The notes under the pieces: generated by a model
Seen by the model: only the letters and a program-made list of their open reading frames with translations
Told to the model about the DNA's origin: nothing
The model's database searches: none
Source of the DNA: UBA1731 sp964440985
GTDB lineage: Bacteria; Verrucomicrobiota; Kiritimatiellia; RFP12; UBA1067
DNA: 62,465 nt
Reading direction: 5' to 3'
NCBI GenBank assembly: GCA_964440985.1
Contig: CAYTWE010000009.1
Location: 1 to 62,465, forward strand
Position numbers and translations under genes: made by a program
Shown: positions 27,588 through 37,493 of the stretch, piece after piece
How the letters are laid out: each line of letters opens with the position of its first letter
Numbering within the stretch: the stretch's first letter is position 1

Positions 27588-29336
27588 ATGAAAAAAAAAA
27601 TACGAACACTCTGTGCTGCCGCTGCGGCATTTGCCGCAGCGCAAATTTCGGCTGACGAAGTGACGCCGCAGACGGATGTGATGACTGATGGCTCTGTAAT
27701 CTATACGTTTACTGGATCGACCACATTCACCAGTCCATATTCGGGCGCGGCAGAAATCCTTGTTGTCGCTGGCGGCGGTGGTGGCGGAAGCAAAAACGGC
27801 GGCGGCGGCGGTGCCGGCGGCGTAGTATACGTCGCGGCGCAGGCGATTGAGAAGGGCTGTTCATATGAAGTCGTCGTCGGTGTCGGTGGCGCGGGCGGAA
27901 CGAACGGAGGCTCTGGCGCAAACGGCGGCAACTCATCGTTTGCCGAGATTGTCGCAGTGGGCGGCGGTGGCGGCGGTGGCGGCGGCTCTGTCGGTGGAAG
28001 TGGCGGTTCCGGCGGTGGCGCGTCTGGAGCGGAGAATGAGAACAAGGTGTACAACGGCGGCGAAGGTACTGAAGAACAGGGCCATGCCGGCGGTAGCGGC
28101 AGAGTGTTGGGCAATAGTCAAAATATTGTTGTCAGCGGAGGTGGCGGTGGCGCTGGAAGTGTAGGCATGGACGGCATGGACAATGGCGGAAGCAGTAATT
28201 CGGACGGATCCTGCGGCAATGGCGGTAATGGAATAGCCTATTCGCAGTTCAACGCTACCGGTGAGTCTGTTGTCTATGGCGGCGGTGGCGGCGGCGGCAC
28301 ACGTCCAGGCGGTCCTGTGTGCGGGCAGGGAGGCCTTGGCGGTGGCGGGGCCGGCAGCAACAACGTGTCCGCCGGTTCGTCTGGGACGGATGGCCTTGGC
28401 GGTGGTGGCGGCGGTGGGGCGTTTGCTTATGCGGACGGTGCTTGGAAGGGATTTGCCGGCGGAAATGGTGGAGACGGCGTGGTCATTGTGCGCATGACTC
28501 CAAAATACGAGGAGGAGACGAAGGCTGTTGCCGTTGGTGGCGTTGCAAAGAAGGGGAAGGGCTGGCGCGTCCACACGTTTACCGAAAGCGGCACGTTCAC
28601 CATTGATACGCCAATCCTCGCCGAGGTGTTGCTTGTCGGCGGCGGTGGCGGTGGTGGCGACACATATGGCTGGGCCGGCGGTGGCGGCGGCGGTGGCGGC
28701 GTCCTGTTGGAAAGGAGTGTGCACATCATTCCCGGTACGCATGAGATTGTTGTCGGGACTGGCGGCACACCCGGTAAAAACGGCGGCGATTCCACAGCAT
28801 TTGGCTACACGGCGGTTGGCGGCGGCGCCGGCGGGAAAGGCCAGTACGCTGGCTCGGATGGCGGTTCGGGCGGCGGTGCTGGCGCAAATAACAGGGTCGG
28901 CACCGGCGGCGCAGGAACGGACGGGCAGGGATTCAGCGGCGGAACAAACAACTATGCTGAATCTGTTTGGAACGGCATTCCGGGTGGCGGTGGCGGCGCA
29001 GGTGCGGCAGGCGAACTGGGCGTTGGCGGCGCTGGCGTTGTGTGCGACATTTCCGGTGAGGACGTGTGCTACGGTGGCGGTGGCGGAGCCGGAAGCGGCG
29101 CGGCCATAACATCTGGCTACGCTGGCGGTATTGGTGGCGGCGGGACGGGAGCGTACAAGTATAGCGGAACGAATGCGCTGGTCCCTGCGACCGCAGGTGT
29201 GAACGGTCTTGGCGGTGGTGGTGGCGGCGGCGGTGCAAACGCAAACGATCAGATAGACGCCGCATCTGGCGGCAGCGGAATCGTGATTGTCAGGTACAGA
29301 GCGGCGAAGTGGGGCACACAGATAGTGATCAGGTGA
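27588..29336 (+). CDS. Secreted glycine-rich repeat protein
   Basis: A signal peptide (about 1-22) precedes two similar glycine-rich domains, about 37-305 and 328-570. Each opens with a strand pair (YTFTGSTTF or HTFTESGTF), has long GGGGG-x runs, and closes with G-x-G-I/V-V-I-V-R. This is the bacterial glycine-rich domain architecture seen in large surface proteins. It is probably structural or adhesive. Ten consecutive A follow the ATG directly, a slip-prone tract; the ATG at 27588 is preferred to the GTG one codon earlier. It ends TQIVIR. CAGGAG lies 8 bases upstream. A 546-codon reading frame on the other strand is a shadow. Confidence 0.75.
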   Translation: MKKKIRTLCAAAAAFAAAQISADEVTPQTDVMTDGSVIYTFTGSTTFTSPYSGAAEILVVAGGGGGGSKNGGGGGAGGVVYVAAQAIEKGCSYEVVVGVGGAGGTNGGSGANGGNSSFAEIVAVGGGGGGGGGSVGGSGGSGGGASGAENENKVYNGGEGTEEQGHAGGSGRVLGNSQNIVVSGGGGGAGSVGMDGMDNGGSSNSDGSCGNGGNGIAYSQFNATGESVVYGGGGGGGTRPGGPVCGQGGLGGGGAGSNNVSAGSSGTDGLGGGGGGGAFAYADGAWKGFAGGNGGDGVVIVRMTPKYEEETKAVAVGGVAKKGKGWRVHTFTESGTFTIDTPILAEVLLVGGGGGGGDTYGWAGGGGGGGGVLLERSVHIIPGTHEIVVGTGGTPGKNGGDSTAFGYTAVGGGAGGKGQYAGSDGGSGGGAGANNRVGTGGAGTDGQGFSGGTNNYAESVWNGIPGGGGGAGAAGELGVGGAGVVCDISGEDVCYGGGGGAGSGAAITSGYAGGIGGGGTGAYKYSGTNALVPATAGVNGLGGGGGGGGANANDQIDAASGGSGIVIVRYRAAKWGTQIVIR

Positions 29337-29349
29337 AGGTGCTGGGACA

Positions 29350-32289
29350 ATGATGGAAGGAATGCGCTTCGCCGCCGTTCTGCCGGTGGCCGTCCTGTGT
29401 GTCGCGACGGTATCGGCGGCGGTCGATTTCAGGTATTCGCTTGACGGTGATGCGCGGGTGTCGCTTGTCGTAGAGAACGCAAAGGGCGAGCGCGTTCGCA
29501 ATCTCGTTTCGGATGCTCCGCGCAAGGCTGGTTCTGTCGTTGAGGCATGGGATGGACATGACGACAACGGCAATCCCGTGCCGACGGGAACTTACCGTTG
29601 GCGCGGCATATCGCGTCCGGACGAGATAACGGCCAATTGGCTCGGTGAGTTCTATTCACCCGGCGCTACGCCGTGGAAACAGCATACGCGCCCCGGCGGA
29701 TGGAATCTGCGTCCGAGCGGCGCAGGTGGCTGGCTCTCCGACCATGCCGCGCCGCAATGCCTCTATGCTGACGATTCACACGTCTACATCGGATGCAAGA
29801 TAGCGGAGGCGGGGGACGCAATCATCCAATGCGATCTTGACGGCAGAAAGGTCTGGGGGACGCTGTGGCTTGGGCTTTCCGGAGCGGATGCAATGTGCAC
29901 CGACGGTGACGTGCTGTATGTCGCCGCCGAACGCGGATGGATGGGTGAACGCATGGGCGTAAACCGCTTCAACATCCGCAACTATTCGTTCGTGCAGAAC
30001 CCGAAGGAGATTCGCGACCGCCATATCCAGCACGACTCCGCGTTCGTGCGCGAAAGTTCGACTAATTTCAGCGGCATCGCGGGACTGTACCTGACGTCAA
30101 ACCACATTGCGGTTGCGTTCACGGACAGAAACCGGCTTTCGTTCTTCGACCGCAAGACGGCGTTGTGGGATCATGACGAGCCGTTTGCGTCCGCAAAGTC
30201 CGTTATGTTCAAGCCTTGCACGAAGATCTTTCGCGGTCTCTGCACGGACGCGGAGGGCCTCATCTATCGATGCGCAACGAACCGTGAAGAGCAGTGCGTA
30301 AAGGTATATTCGCCGGAAGGGAAATTCCTGCGCCGCATTGGGCGTCCCGGCGGGCGGCGTGAAGGCCGCTACGATCCGCTCGCGATGGGGAATCCCGTAG
30401 ATGTCGTTGTGGATGCGCGTGGACTTCTCTGGGTTGCCGAGAACTCGATGCTGCCCAAGCGCGTGTCGGTATGGACGCGTGAGGGTGCGCTTGTCCGCGA
30501 CTACGTGGGCACTCCGTTCTATGGCGGCGGCGGTTCCATTGGTGACGATGGCTTCGCCTACTACTGCGGAATGCGTTTTCGGCTGAAACCGGATTTCTCC
30601 GGCGCGGAGCTGGATGCGATACTGTTCGATCCTGCAGCGCATCCCGAATTGCAGGAGCTGACGGAAAAGAAGTTGACGTCGGAGATGATAGGCCCGTCGG
30701 ATGTGCGGCGCTGGCGCGGCAGGACGCTGCTGTGCGCGGACGACGGAGCGGTTCGCGCTGCGACGCTTGCCGGCGAGGTGGTCGGAGATGTTATGCGTCC
30801 GAGGCTGATGTTCGGCCGGAGCCGAAACGGCGGCACGTTCCTTTGGCAGGACGGCGCAAAGACGGAGAGCTCGGATTTCGTCTACGGGGCTGAATGGGCG
30901 ATGCGGCTTGGGCCGAACATGGAGATAGTTCTGCGGACTAAAGACCGCAAGTCGCTTGCGCTGCTTTCGCCAGATGAAAACCTGCACTACGATTTCGCGA
31001 AAGCCGAAGTCGTGCCGCTGCCGCCGGCGATGTCAACGGTGTGTTCGCTTTCCATGTCGCCCGACGGTTCGTCGTTCATCATCAACAACGGCGGATGCGG
31101 AAACCAGGGGTCTCCGAAAAACCTCTTCGGCGCGGTCTCGCGTGACGGACGGCGCGTCCTGTGGACGTATCCGAACCCATATCCGTCCAACACGCACAAT
31201 TCGCCGCTGCCGCGCACGGGCGAGCTGCGCCATACGCTTGGCGTAGAAGGTTTTTCCGCCTCGCCGGCCGGGCTGCTCTTTCTGCTGAACGGCAACAAGG
31301 GTGCGCGATATCTCTTCACGCAGGACGGCCTTTTCGTGCAGGAGCTGTTCGGAGACATGCGAACGCATGAGGCTACGCAGAATCTGCCGTGCGCAGTACG
31401 CGGCATGGTCTTCTCGCGCAACTCGCTCTCCGACGAATGTTTCGGCGGCTGGATGGGCGATGTCGGCGGGCGGGCGTATCTGATCGAAGGCAAGGATTCT
31501 CTCAACATCTGCGAACTGCGCGGAACGGACACGATCTGCAGACTGGATGGCGGCGAAATCGCGCTGACCGAAATGGCGAAGCCGGTTTCAGCGGTTCCGC
31601 TTTCTGAACGCGGTCCTGCGCGGACAGTCAAGGCGGGTGGATTCAACCTCAACCACGAATGGTGGAAACTGGCAGAGTACGCATTTCCGATGCTCGACCC
31701 GGTGGCTCGCGTCGCTGTCGGATGGAGTGAGCATAACGTCACGCTGCACTTCGATGTGGAGGACGCGTCACCGTTCGAGAACGGCGGCACGGATCTGAAG
31801 ACCCTGTTCCATTCAGGCGATGCGCTTGACTTCAGGTGGGAGGGTAATGCTTCGGCAGAGAGGGGGCGGACGAAAGCCGTCGCCGGAGATCAGCGGTTTG
31901 TCATTGCGCCGTATGCGGGCAGGGTTGCTGTCGTTCGGTACGTCTATGTGGATCAATCGGCAAATGAGCCGCCGATAGAGTTCGTCTCCCCCGCCGGACG
32001 CGCTTCGATTGCGAGGATTGAGGAAGTGAAGTCCGCAAAGGTTGATGTGAAGAGGCGCAAGGGCGGGTATGCCGTGCGCATCGACATCCCATGGTCGGAG
32101 CTTGGAGAGAAGCCGGGATCTTTCAAGGGCGGTTTGCGCCGGGCGGATGTCGGCGTCATCTTCGGCGATTCCACAGGCACACGCGTGATGCGCCGTCAGT
32201 ATCTGTTCGATCCGGGCAGTCAGGAGGTGTCCGACATTCCGTCGGAGGCGCGGGTGAATCCGTCGATGTGGGGTGTGTGGGAGTTCTGA
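29350..32289 (+). CDS. Secreted FlgD-Ig-like / beta-propeller / CBM9-like protein
   Basis: This 979-residue protein has a signal peptide (about 1-24). A FlgD-type Ig domain follows (about 25-90, AWDGHDDNGNPVPTGTYRWR). Then come NHL-like propeller blades (about 120-660, for example FLRRIGRPGGRREGRYDPLAMGN), and a C-terminal CBM9/DOMON-like sandwich (about 760-979, ending ARVNPSMWGVWEF). These modules suggest binding of carbohydrate or other ligand at the surface; no catalytic residues are evident. It lies 13 bases after the glycine-rich gene and 27 bases before a larger relative, so the three probably share a transcript. Confidence 0.7.
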   Translation: MMEGMRFAAVLPVAVLCVATVSAAVDFRYSLDGDARVSLVVENAKGERVRNLVSDAPRKAGSVVEAWDGHDDNGNPVPTGTYRWRGISRPDEITANWLGEFYSPGATPWKQHTRPGGWNLRPSGAGGWLSDHAAPQCLYADDSHVYIGCKIAEAGDAIIQCDLDGRKVWGTLWLGLSGADAMCTDGDVLYVAAERGWMGERMGVNRFNIRNYSFVQNPKEIRDRHIQHDSAFVRESSTNFSGIAGLYLTSNHIAVAFTDRNRLSFFDRKTALWDHDEPFASAKSVMFKPCTKIFRGLCTDAEGLIYRCATNREEQCVKVYSPEGKFLRRIGRPGGRREGRYDPLAMGNPVDVVVDARGLLWVAENSMLPKRVSVWTREGALVRDYVGTPFYGGGGSIGDDGFAYYCGMRFRLKPDFSGAELDAILFDPAAHPELQELTEKKLTSEMIGPSDVRRWRGRTLLCADDGAVRAATLAGEVVGDVMRPRLMFGRSRNGGTFLWQDGAKTESSDFVYGAEWAMRLGPNMEIVLRTKDRKSLALLSPDENLHYDFAKAEVVPLPPAMSTVCSLSMSPDGSSFIINNGGCGNQGSPKNLFGAVSRDGRRVLWTYPNPYPSNTHNSPLPRTGELRHTLGVEGFSASPAGLLFLLNGNKGARYLFTQDGLFVQELFGDMRTHEATQNLPCAVRGMVFSRNSLSDECFGGWMGDVGGRAYLIEGKDSLNICELRGTDTICRLDGGEIALTEMAKPVSAVPLSERGPARTVKAGGFNLNHEWWKLAEYAFPMLDPVARVAVGWSEHNVTLHFDVEDASPFENGGTDLKTLFHSGDALDFRWEGNASAERGRTKAVAGDQRFVIAPYAGRVAVVRYVYVDQSANEPPIEFVSPAGRASIARIEEVKSAKVDVKRRKGGYAVRIDIPWSELGEKPGSFKGGLRRADVGVIFGDSTGTRVMRRQYLFDPGSQEVSDIPSEARVNPSMWGVWEF

Positions 32290-32316
32290 AAAGGTTAACG
32301 GAGACAGGAGAGGAAA

Positions 32317-35300
32317 ATGGAGAGGTCTGTGCGTATCTGCGGTTCGGTTGCGGTGGCGTTTGCGGCTTGTTTCGCATTTGCGGGAACAACGTGCCGGGAC
32401 GGCGTTGCGAAGGCGTTGCCGACAAAGGGCGGCGTTCCGCCGGTGATAGACGGCAGGCTTGACGACTGGGACAGGTCTGGTGCGATTCTCTGCTGGAACG
32501 CAGAAGAGCTGGCGGACAGGCAGAACGCAACGCTGTACATCATGTACGACGAAACGAACCTCTACTTTGCGGCGGAGATGGCGCTCTTTGACCATGACGT
32601 ACACAACGAGAACCGTCCGGAGGACAGGTACTGGCAGGGTGATCTGATACAGCTCCGCCTGTGCACGGACAGGAAGATCCCGTATCCCATGCCGCCGCTG
32701 AACAGAAAAGACCCTGCTGCGCACTATCGCGGAAACGATGCCGTGACGTGCGTCAACATATGGCGGAACTCTACAGACGGCACGGACAACCTGTATGTGA
32801 CGCCGGGTGCAAACTTCGATTGCGCAAAGGTGAAGTTCCCCGCAGGATCCGCAATGTGCAGCGTAGCGGGCGACAAGTCGCTTACGATGGAGACGCGACT
32901 GCCGTGGAGCGCACTTGGCGTAAAGGACGGCAAATGCCCGTTCTCCGTCGGTGAACGCATGACGGCGGTTGTGGACGTGAAATGGCATCCCGGCACGGAC
33001 GGACACTACACGGCCACCATCTACCGCAAGAACCCCGGCGCATTTGCGTTCCTGAACCTTGATACGTGGGGACAGATAGAGTTTCTCGGAAAGGGCGGCC
33101 TGCCGCCGAGCAAAGAGACGTATGCATCGATTGCCGCTGCGGCCAAGAACAGAAACGCGGTGGACATGACGGGCAGCGCGGAGATACGCTTTTCGCTTCC
33201 AAAGCGCGCCAAGGTCTCCGTGAACATCTTCGATGAAAACGGCGGAGTTGTGCGTGAGCTGATGGGCGGCGAATGGCACGACGCGGGCGAGATGACAGTG
33301 CGGTGGGACGGGCGCGATGCCCTTGGCTTCCCGTGCGAGACAGGGCGCCGCTACCGCTGGGGGGCATATGCGCATGACGGACTGGATGTCGAGTATTTTG
33401 GCACGGTCGGCACAAGCGGCAACCCGCCGTACGATACGAAAGACCGCAAAGGCGGATGGGGGGCAGATCATGGCCCGGTCGTGGATGTTGCGGTGGACGA
33501 TACGGGACGCTATCTCGTCTGGCACATGAGCGAAAGCGGGAAGGGAATCGTGAAGACGGATTTCAGCGGAAACGTGATCTGGCGCACTGTTCCGTTCGTC
33601 GTGGACGGCAACGGCTTCTATTCGTGCCTCGCCGCATCCGGCGGCAAGGTGTATCTCGTCTACGAGAAGCGCACAAACGGCAAGGCGTCCGCTGTTAAGC
33701 TTGTGAAAGTCAGTGCCTCCACCGGCAACTATGAGCCGTGGCCAAGCGGCGCGGACGCCGTTGACGTGGAGATCGATTCGGCGGAAGTTCCGCTCCCGGC
33801 GAATTGCGCCGTGCGGACGGAGTATGCCTTTGACGTCGCAGGCATCGCCGTAAAGGGGAATGAGGTCTTCATGTCTGACTTCATCGGCAACAGGATCATT
33901 GTGCACGATGCGACAACGGGGCTGAAGGTGCGCGAGATTGCGGTGCGCGGGCCGCGTGGGATGTGGCTGTCGGAAGACGGCTCGCTTGTCGTGGCTACGA
34001 TTCCCGGTTCGGTGCTGAAGGTCGATCCCGCCACAGGCGCATCAACCGTACTTGTCGCTTCCGGGCTTGAAGCGCCGCATGGCGTGGCCGTGGATGCAGA
34101 CGGATGCATCCATGTGAGCGACCTTGGAGGAAGCCAGCAGATAAAGACGTTCAAGGACGGCAGACCGATACGCACACTCGGCAAGCGCGGCGGCAGAGGA
34201 TTTCTTGGGAAGATAGACCGCGATTCGTTCCAGTATCCGTTCGGCATTGCGGCGGACAGGACGGGTGCACTGATTGTGACGGAGGCATCTGCGCCGAAGA
34301 TAGTCACCGTGCTTAATGCGAAGTCCGGCAAGGTGGATCGCCGCTTCTACGGCTACACGTCGTATTCTCCGTCGAACATTCCCGACCCCGACGATCCGCT
34401 GCTGCAGTACTATTCACTGTCCGGTCCGGACACGTTTGCGCGGGCGCGTGTCCCCGATGCGGGCGGAACGGCCGCACCCGACGCCGTCTGGGATTTTCGC
34501 GGCGCAGGCATCGGCGAGTTCGGCTGCGTGATGAACACCATGACGATGCCGGAGATCGTGCGCGGCACAAACGGAAGGAAGTACATAGTCCCGGATTCCA
34601 CGCCTGAACACCGCAATCCCGCGATGCCGATGACGGTGTGCCTGATAGACGGCGATGCGATGAAGCCTGTGGCCGGATACTACCGCGCACAGGCGGCATC
34701 GGGCAATCCACGCACACACGGCATCGAACTGTGGATGGATGCTAACGGCGACAACAGGATGCAGGATGCGGAGAAGGTGCGAATCGACAAGGTTGACGGA
34801 CGCACGTTCAGGCTGGCGAGCGCTTGCGGCGCGTTCCACATGACGCCGAACGGAGACATCTTCATCCTCACGATGGACAATTTTGTGATTGGCGTTCCGT
34901 GCCGTGGATTCACAGCTGATGGCGTCCCGAAGTGGGATGCATCCGCCGCCCGCATTGCGATTCCTGAAATCATCCCCGGAATCGGAAATCTTTACTGCAC
35001 ATGGCGGTGCGGTCTCGTCGGACTGAGGCGCGATGCGGCGGGCAACTTCTATGCGGCGGTTTCGTGCAATCCGAAATACGCAAGCGAGGCATACACAAAG
35101 CATATGCATCAGGGGATGGGACACACCGCTGGCGTGGGAGCGGTGTTCATGACGAAATACGCGCCGGACGGCAAACTGATCTGGCGCACCGGACGCAAGG
35201 CGGTGGGCGGGATGAAGCCGGGCGAGATGCTGCATCACTGGTGTCATGCAGGACTGGTGAATGACGAGTATACGGTGGCGGCTTCTGAATGGGGCGTATT

Positions 35301-36189
35301 CACCATCTATACGAAGGACGGATTCTTCGTTGACAGCCTCTTCGACGTTCCTGGTCTGCCGGGACGCGGAATCCCGTATTCCTTCGGCGGCGAGGATTTC
35401 TCGGGACGCATCCAGTACTATCCCTCGCGTAATGAAGTGTGGGCGTACAACGCAGGGCATACGTATCGTGTGTCCGGTTTTGAGTGTGGACGTGTGAAGG
35501 GCGAATGGCGCACTGAAGGGCGCGTCAACCTTGAGCGCGTTCTGCCGCTTGTCTTTCCGGGCGCGAAAAGGAAGCCAATAGGCAGCGTGTCGTTTGCGCG
35601 ACGTGGCGACAGTCTTGTCTTCCGCGCCAAGGTTGCAGATCCGACGCCACTCGTGAATGTCGCGGCGATGGCGAATGAGGTCTTCAAGGGGGGCGATGCC
35701 GTGGGGTATGAGCTTGGCCTGTCGCAGAAACCTCCGATGATACCGGAGCGAAAGCCGTCCCGGCGGCACACTGGGTTCGTGCGGGTGCTTGCGGCCCGCA
35801 TGGGCGGCCGTGACGTCGTGGTGGCGTTCAAGCCATTCACTGACGGCGCGAAGATGCCGCAGACCTACGCCACTCCGGCCGGCGGCGTTGCAGCGTTCGA
35901 GTATGTCGGTGAGGTGCCAGGTGCGAAGGTGACCTTTACCGTGGATGCGGATGGGGCAGGGTATGCGGCTGAGATTGCCGTACCGCTTTCGTTCATGGAG
36001 CTTGACTGGAGCAGACCCGTCTACGGCGATGCCGAGGTGCTGCTTTCCGGCGAGGGTGGACGCGGTGTGCAGACCGTCGAGAAGGCCTATCTCACCACGC
36101 CGGATTCTTCGGCGACGACGATGGTGGACGATGTGCCGACGGAGTCCCGTCTCCATCCGGCGGGATGGTCGCGCATCAAGATCGACTGA
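32317..36189 (+). CDS. Giant secreted CBM9-like / FlgD-Ig / NHL-propeller protein
   Basis: The 1290-residue protein has a signal peptide (about 1-22) and an N-terminal CBM9-like domain (about 40-245, with DGRLDDWDRS and TMETRLPWSALG). It also has a FlgD-type Ig domain (about 285-350, WDGRDALGFPCETGRRYRWG), NHL propeller repeats (about 370-1080), and a second CBM9-like domain (about 1085-1290, ending SRLHPAGWSRIKID). It is a longer paralogue of the preceding gene with an added N-terminal sugar-binding module. AGGAGAGGAAA precedes the ATG. A glycan-binding surface or periplasmic role is likely; enzymatic activity cannot be shown. Confidence 0.7.
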   Translation: MERSVRICGSVAVAFAACFAFAGTTCRDGVAKALPTKGGVPPVIDGRLDDWDRSGAILCWNAEELADRQNATLYIMYDETNLYFAAEMALFDHDVHNENRPEDRYWQGDLIQLRLCTDRKIPYPMPPLNRKDPAAHYRGNDAVTCVNIWRNSTDGTDNLYVTPGANFDCAKVKFPAGSAMCSVAGDKSLTMETRLPWSALGVKDGKCPFSVGERMTAVVDVKWHPGTDGHYTATIYRKNPGAFAFLNLDTWGQIEFLGKGGLPPSKETYASIAAAAKNRNAVDMTGSAEIRFSLPKRAKVSVNIFDENGGVVRELMGGEWHDAGEMTVRWDGRDALGFPCETGRRYRWGAYAHDGLDVEYFGTVGTSGNPPYDTKDRKGGWGADHGPVVDVAVDDTGRYLVWHMSESGKGIVKTDFSGNVIWRTVPFVVDGNGFYSCLAASGGKVYLVYEKRTNGKASAVKLVKVSASTGNYEPWPSGADAVDVEIDSAEVPLPANCAVRTEYAFDVAGIAVKGNEVFMSDFIGNRIIVHDATTGLKVREIAVRGPRGMWLSEDGSLVVATIPGSVLKVDPATGASTVLVASGLEAPHGVAVDADGCIHVSDLGGSQQIKTFKDGRPIRTLGKRGGRGFLGKIDRDSFQYPFGIAADRTGALIVTEASAPKIVTVLNAKSGKVDRRFYGYTSYSPSNIPDPDDPLLQYYSLSGPDTFARARVPDAGGTAAPDAVWDFRGAGIGEFGCVMNTMTMPEIVRGTNGRKYIVPDSTPEHRNPAMPMTVCLIDGDAMKPVAGYYRAQAASGNPRTHGIELWMDANGDNRMQDAEKVRIDKVDGRTFRLASACGAFHMTPNGDIFILTMDNFVIGVPCRGFTADGVPKWDASAARIAIPEIIPGIGNLYCTWRCGLVGLRRDAAGNFYAAVSCNPKYASEAYTKHMHQGMGHTAGVGAVFMTKYAPDGKLIWRTGRKAVGGMKPGEMLHHWCHAGLVNDEYTVAASEWGVFTIYTKDGFFVDSLFDVPGLPGRGIPYSFGGEDFSGRIQYYPSRNEVWAYNAGHTYRVSGFECGRVKGEWRTEGRVNLERVLPLVFPGAKRKPIGSVSFARRGDSLVFRAKVADPTPLVNVAAMANEVFKGGDAVGYELGLSQKPPMIPERKPSRRHTGFVRVLAARMGGRDVVVAFKPFTDGAKMPQTYATPAGGVAAFEYVGEVPGAKVTFTVDADGAGYAAEIAVPLSFMELDWSRPVYGDAEVLLSGEGGRGVQTVEKAYLTTPDSSATTMVDDVPTESRLHPAGWSRIKID

Positions 36190-36309
36190 CGCAGCGCGAT
36201 CTGCGGAAGGGCTGACCGTCAGGGGTGAGCCGGCAGTGTGACGGTGAACGTTGCGCCCGCTGCGTCAACCTCAACTATGAGCATGTGCATTGCCTGATGC
36301 CCACTGTGG

Positions 36310-37482
36310 TTATGCGGGATGCGGTGACGTGACGGATGCCGTCCACGCAACATAGTCTCGGTATATGGCGGTGGCGTCGAAGCGTTCCGCCAGGGCGGAT
36401 GCTCCTGCGACCAAACGCGGCCAGTCGTGCGTCCTCAATGATATCACCGCCGACAAAAGGGACGCAGCATTGCCGGCGGCATACGATACGCCTGCACCGC
36501 TCTCCGCCAGGAGGCGGGCTGTTTCGCCGGAGAGGGAATTGAGCACCGGCAATCCGGCCGCAGCGTAATCGGCAAGCTTGTACGGCACACCTACGCACGA
36601 TTCATCAAACATCGGCACAAGTCCGACATCAGCCGACGACAGCAATGCCCGCAGATTCGTTTCGTCAAGATATCCATGGAAACGGATGCGGTCGCATCCG
36701 GCGGCTCTCTTGCGCAGGGACGGCTCGTCGGGGCCTGATCCGGCAAGGTCGAGCGACACGCTTGCGTCTCGCTTTACCGCTTCGACCGCAGTCGCAAGGT
36801 CGTAGCTCAGGCTCATGTTCCCGACATAGGCGATGCGCAGCGGCGTCGACGGCGTATGTGCGGAAATGTCGCGCCCCGTCTTGCTCCGGTCAATGGAGAT
36901 GCCGTGATGAAAAAGCCGCACCGGACATTTCGCGCCGTAGCTCCCGACAAGATCGACGTAGCGCTCGGCCACTGCGGTCACGCCGCCGGCGCCGCAGTAG
37001 TTTCTCCGGACAATCCGTCGCGCCCAGCCAAGCATCCAGCGTGGCAGCACACGCTCGAACGTCTCCGGCCATGCGTCCATGACGTCGACGACGTACTTTG
37101 CGCCGCATCGCAGGCAGAACCGCCGCACCTCTCTGCCTATGAGCAGCGGCGGACTTGATACTACAATCAGGTCAGGCGCACTCTCGCGGGATGCCGCTCT
37201 GCTCCAGTTCGCCGCGAACTTCGCGTGGCTCCATATCCTGCGCAGACATATGTTGCGGGTGTAGCCCGGCACATGGATTGCCCTGACGGCAAAAGTTGTC
37301 TCAGGATTGCGCCGCACATCGCGCCGCATCTTCTTTGCATGGCTCCAGTCCTGCGTCCAGAACGTCACTTCGTGTCCGGCTTTGGCGAACGCCTCAGACA
37401 TGAGCCAGTATCGCTGTGGACGGTATCCTTCATCCGGAAGGTTGTCGAACGGATTTACGATCCACACTTTCACGGGATGCAC
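36310..37482 (-). CDS. GT4-type glycosyltransferase
   Basis: The 390-residue protein begins VKVWIVNPFDNLP and has a typical GT-B fold: N-terminal half with LIVVSSPPLLIG and VDVMDAWPE, C-terminal half with RIAYVGNMSLSYDL and the GT4 E-x7-E region near LVPMFDESCVGVPYKLADYAAAGLPVL. Such enzymes transfer sugars in polysaccharide or lipid-linked glycan assembly; the sugar is unknown. The start is a GTG 11 bases after rlmN; a second GTG three codons later is also possible. It has no obvious glycan cluster around it, so its pathway is unclear. Confidence 0.8.
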   Translation of the reverse strand: MHPVKVWIVNPFDNLPDEGYRPQRYWLMSEAFAKAGHEVTFWTQDWSHAKKMRRDVRRNPETTFAVRAIHVPGYTRNICLRRIWSHAKFAANWSRAASRESAPDLIVVSSPPLLIGREVRRFCLRCGAKYVVDVMDAWPETFERVLPRWMLGWARRIVRRNYCGAGGVTAVAERYVDLVGSYGAKCPVRLFHHGISIDRSKTGRDISAHTPSTPLRIAYVGNMSLSYDLATAVEAVKRDASVSLDLAGSGPDEPSLRKRAAGCDRIRFHGYLDETNLRALLSSADVGLVPMFDESCVGVPYKLADYAAAGLPVLNSLSGETARLLAESGAGVSYAAGNAASLLSAVISLRTHDWPRLVAGASALAERFDATAIYRDYVAWTASVTSPHPA

Positions 37483-37493
37483 CAGGTTGCGTT

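Noticed and set aside
27933..29573. Long minus-strand open frame opposite the glycine-rich gene
   Set aside because: It mirrors GGC/GGT-rich codons, gives an Ala/Thr/Arg-rich translation without motifs or signal, and the plus strand encodes a clear domain protein.
31813..33906. 697-codon minus-strand frame across the two propeller genes
   Set aside because: It spans the boundary of two clear genes, has no ribosome site and no recognisable domains; a GC-rich shadow.
34414..36156. 580-codon minus-strand frame
   Set aside because: Shadow of the propeller/CBM9-like gene, His/Arg-rich and motif-less.
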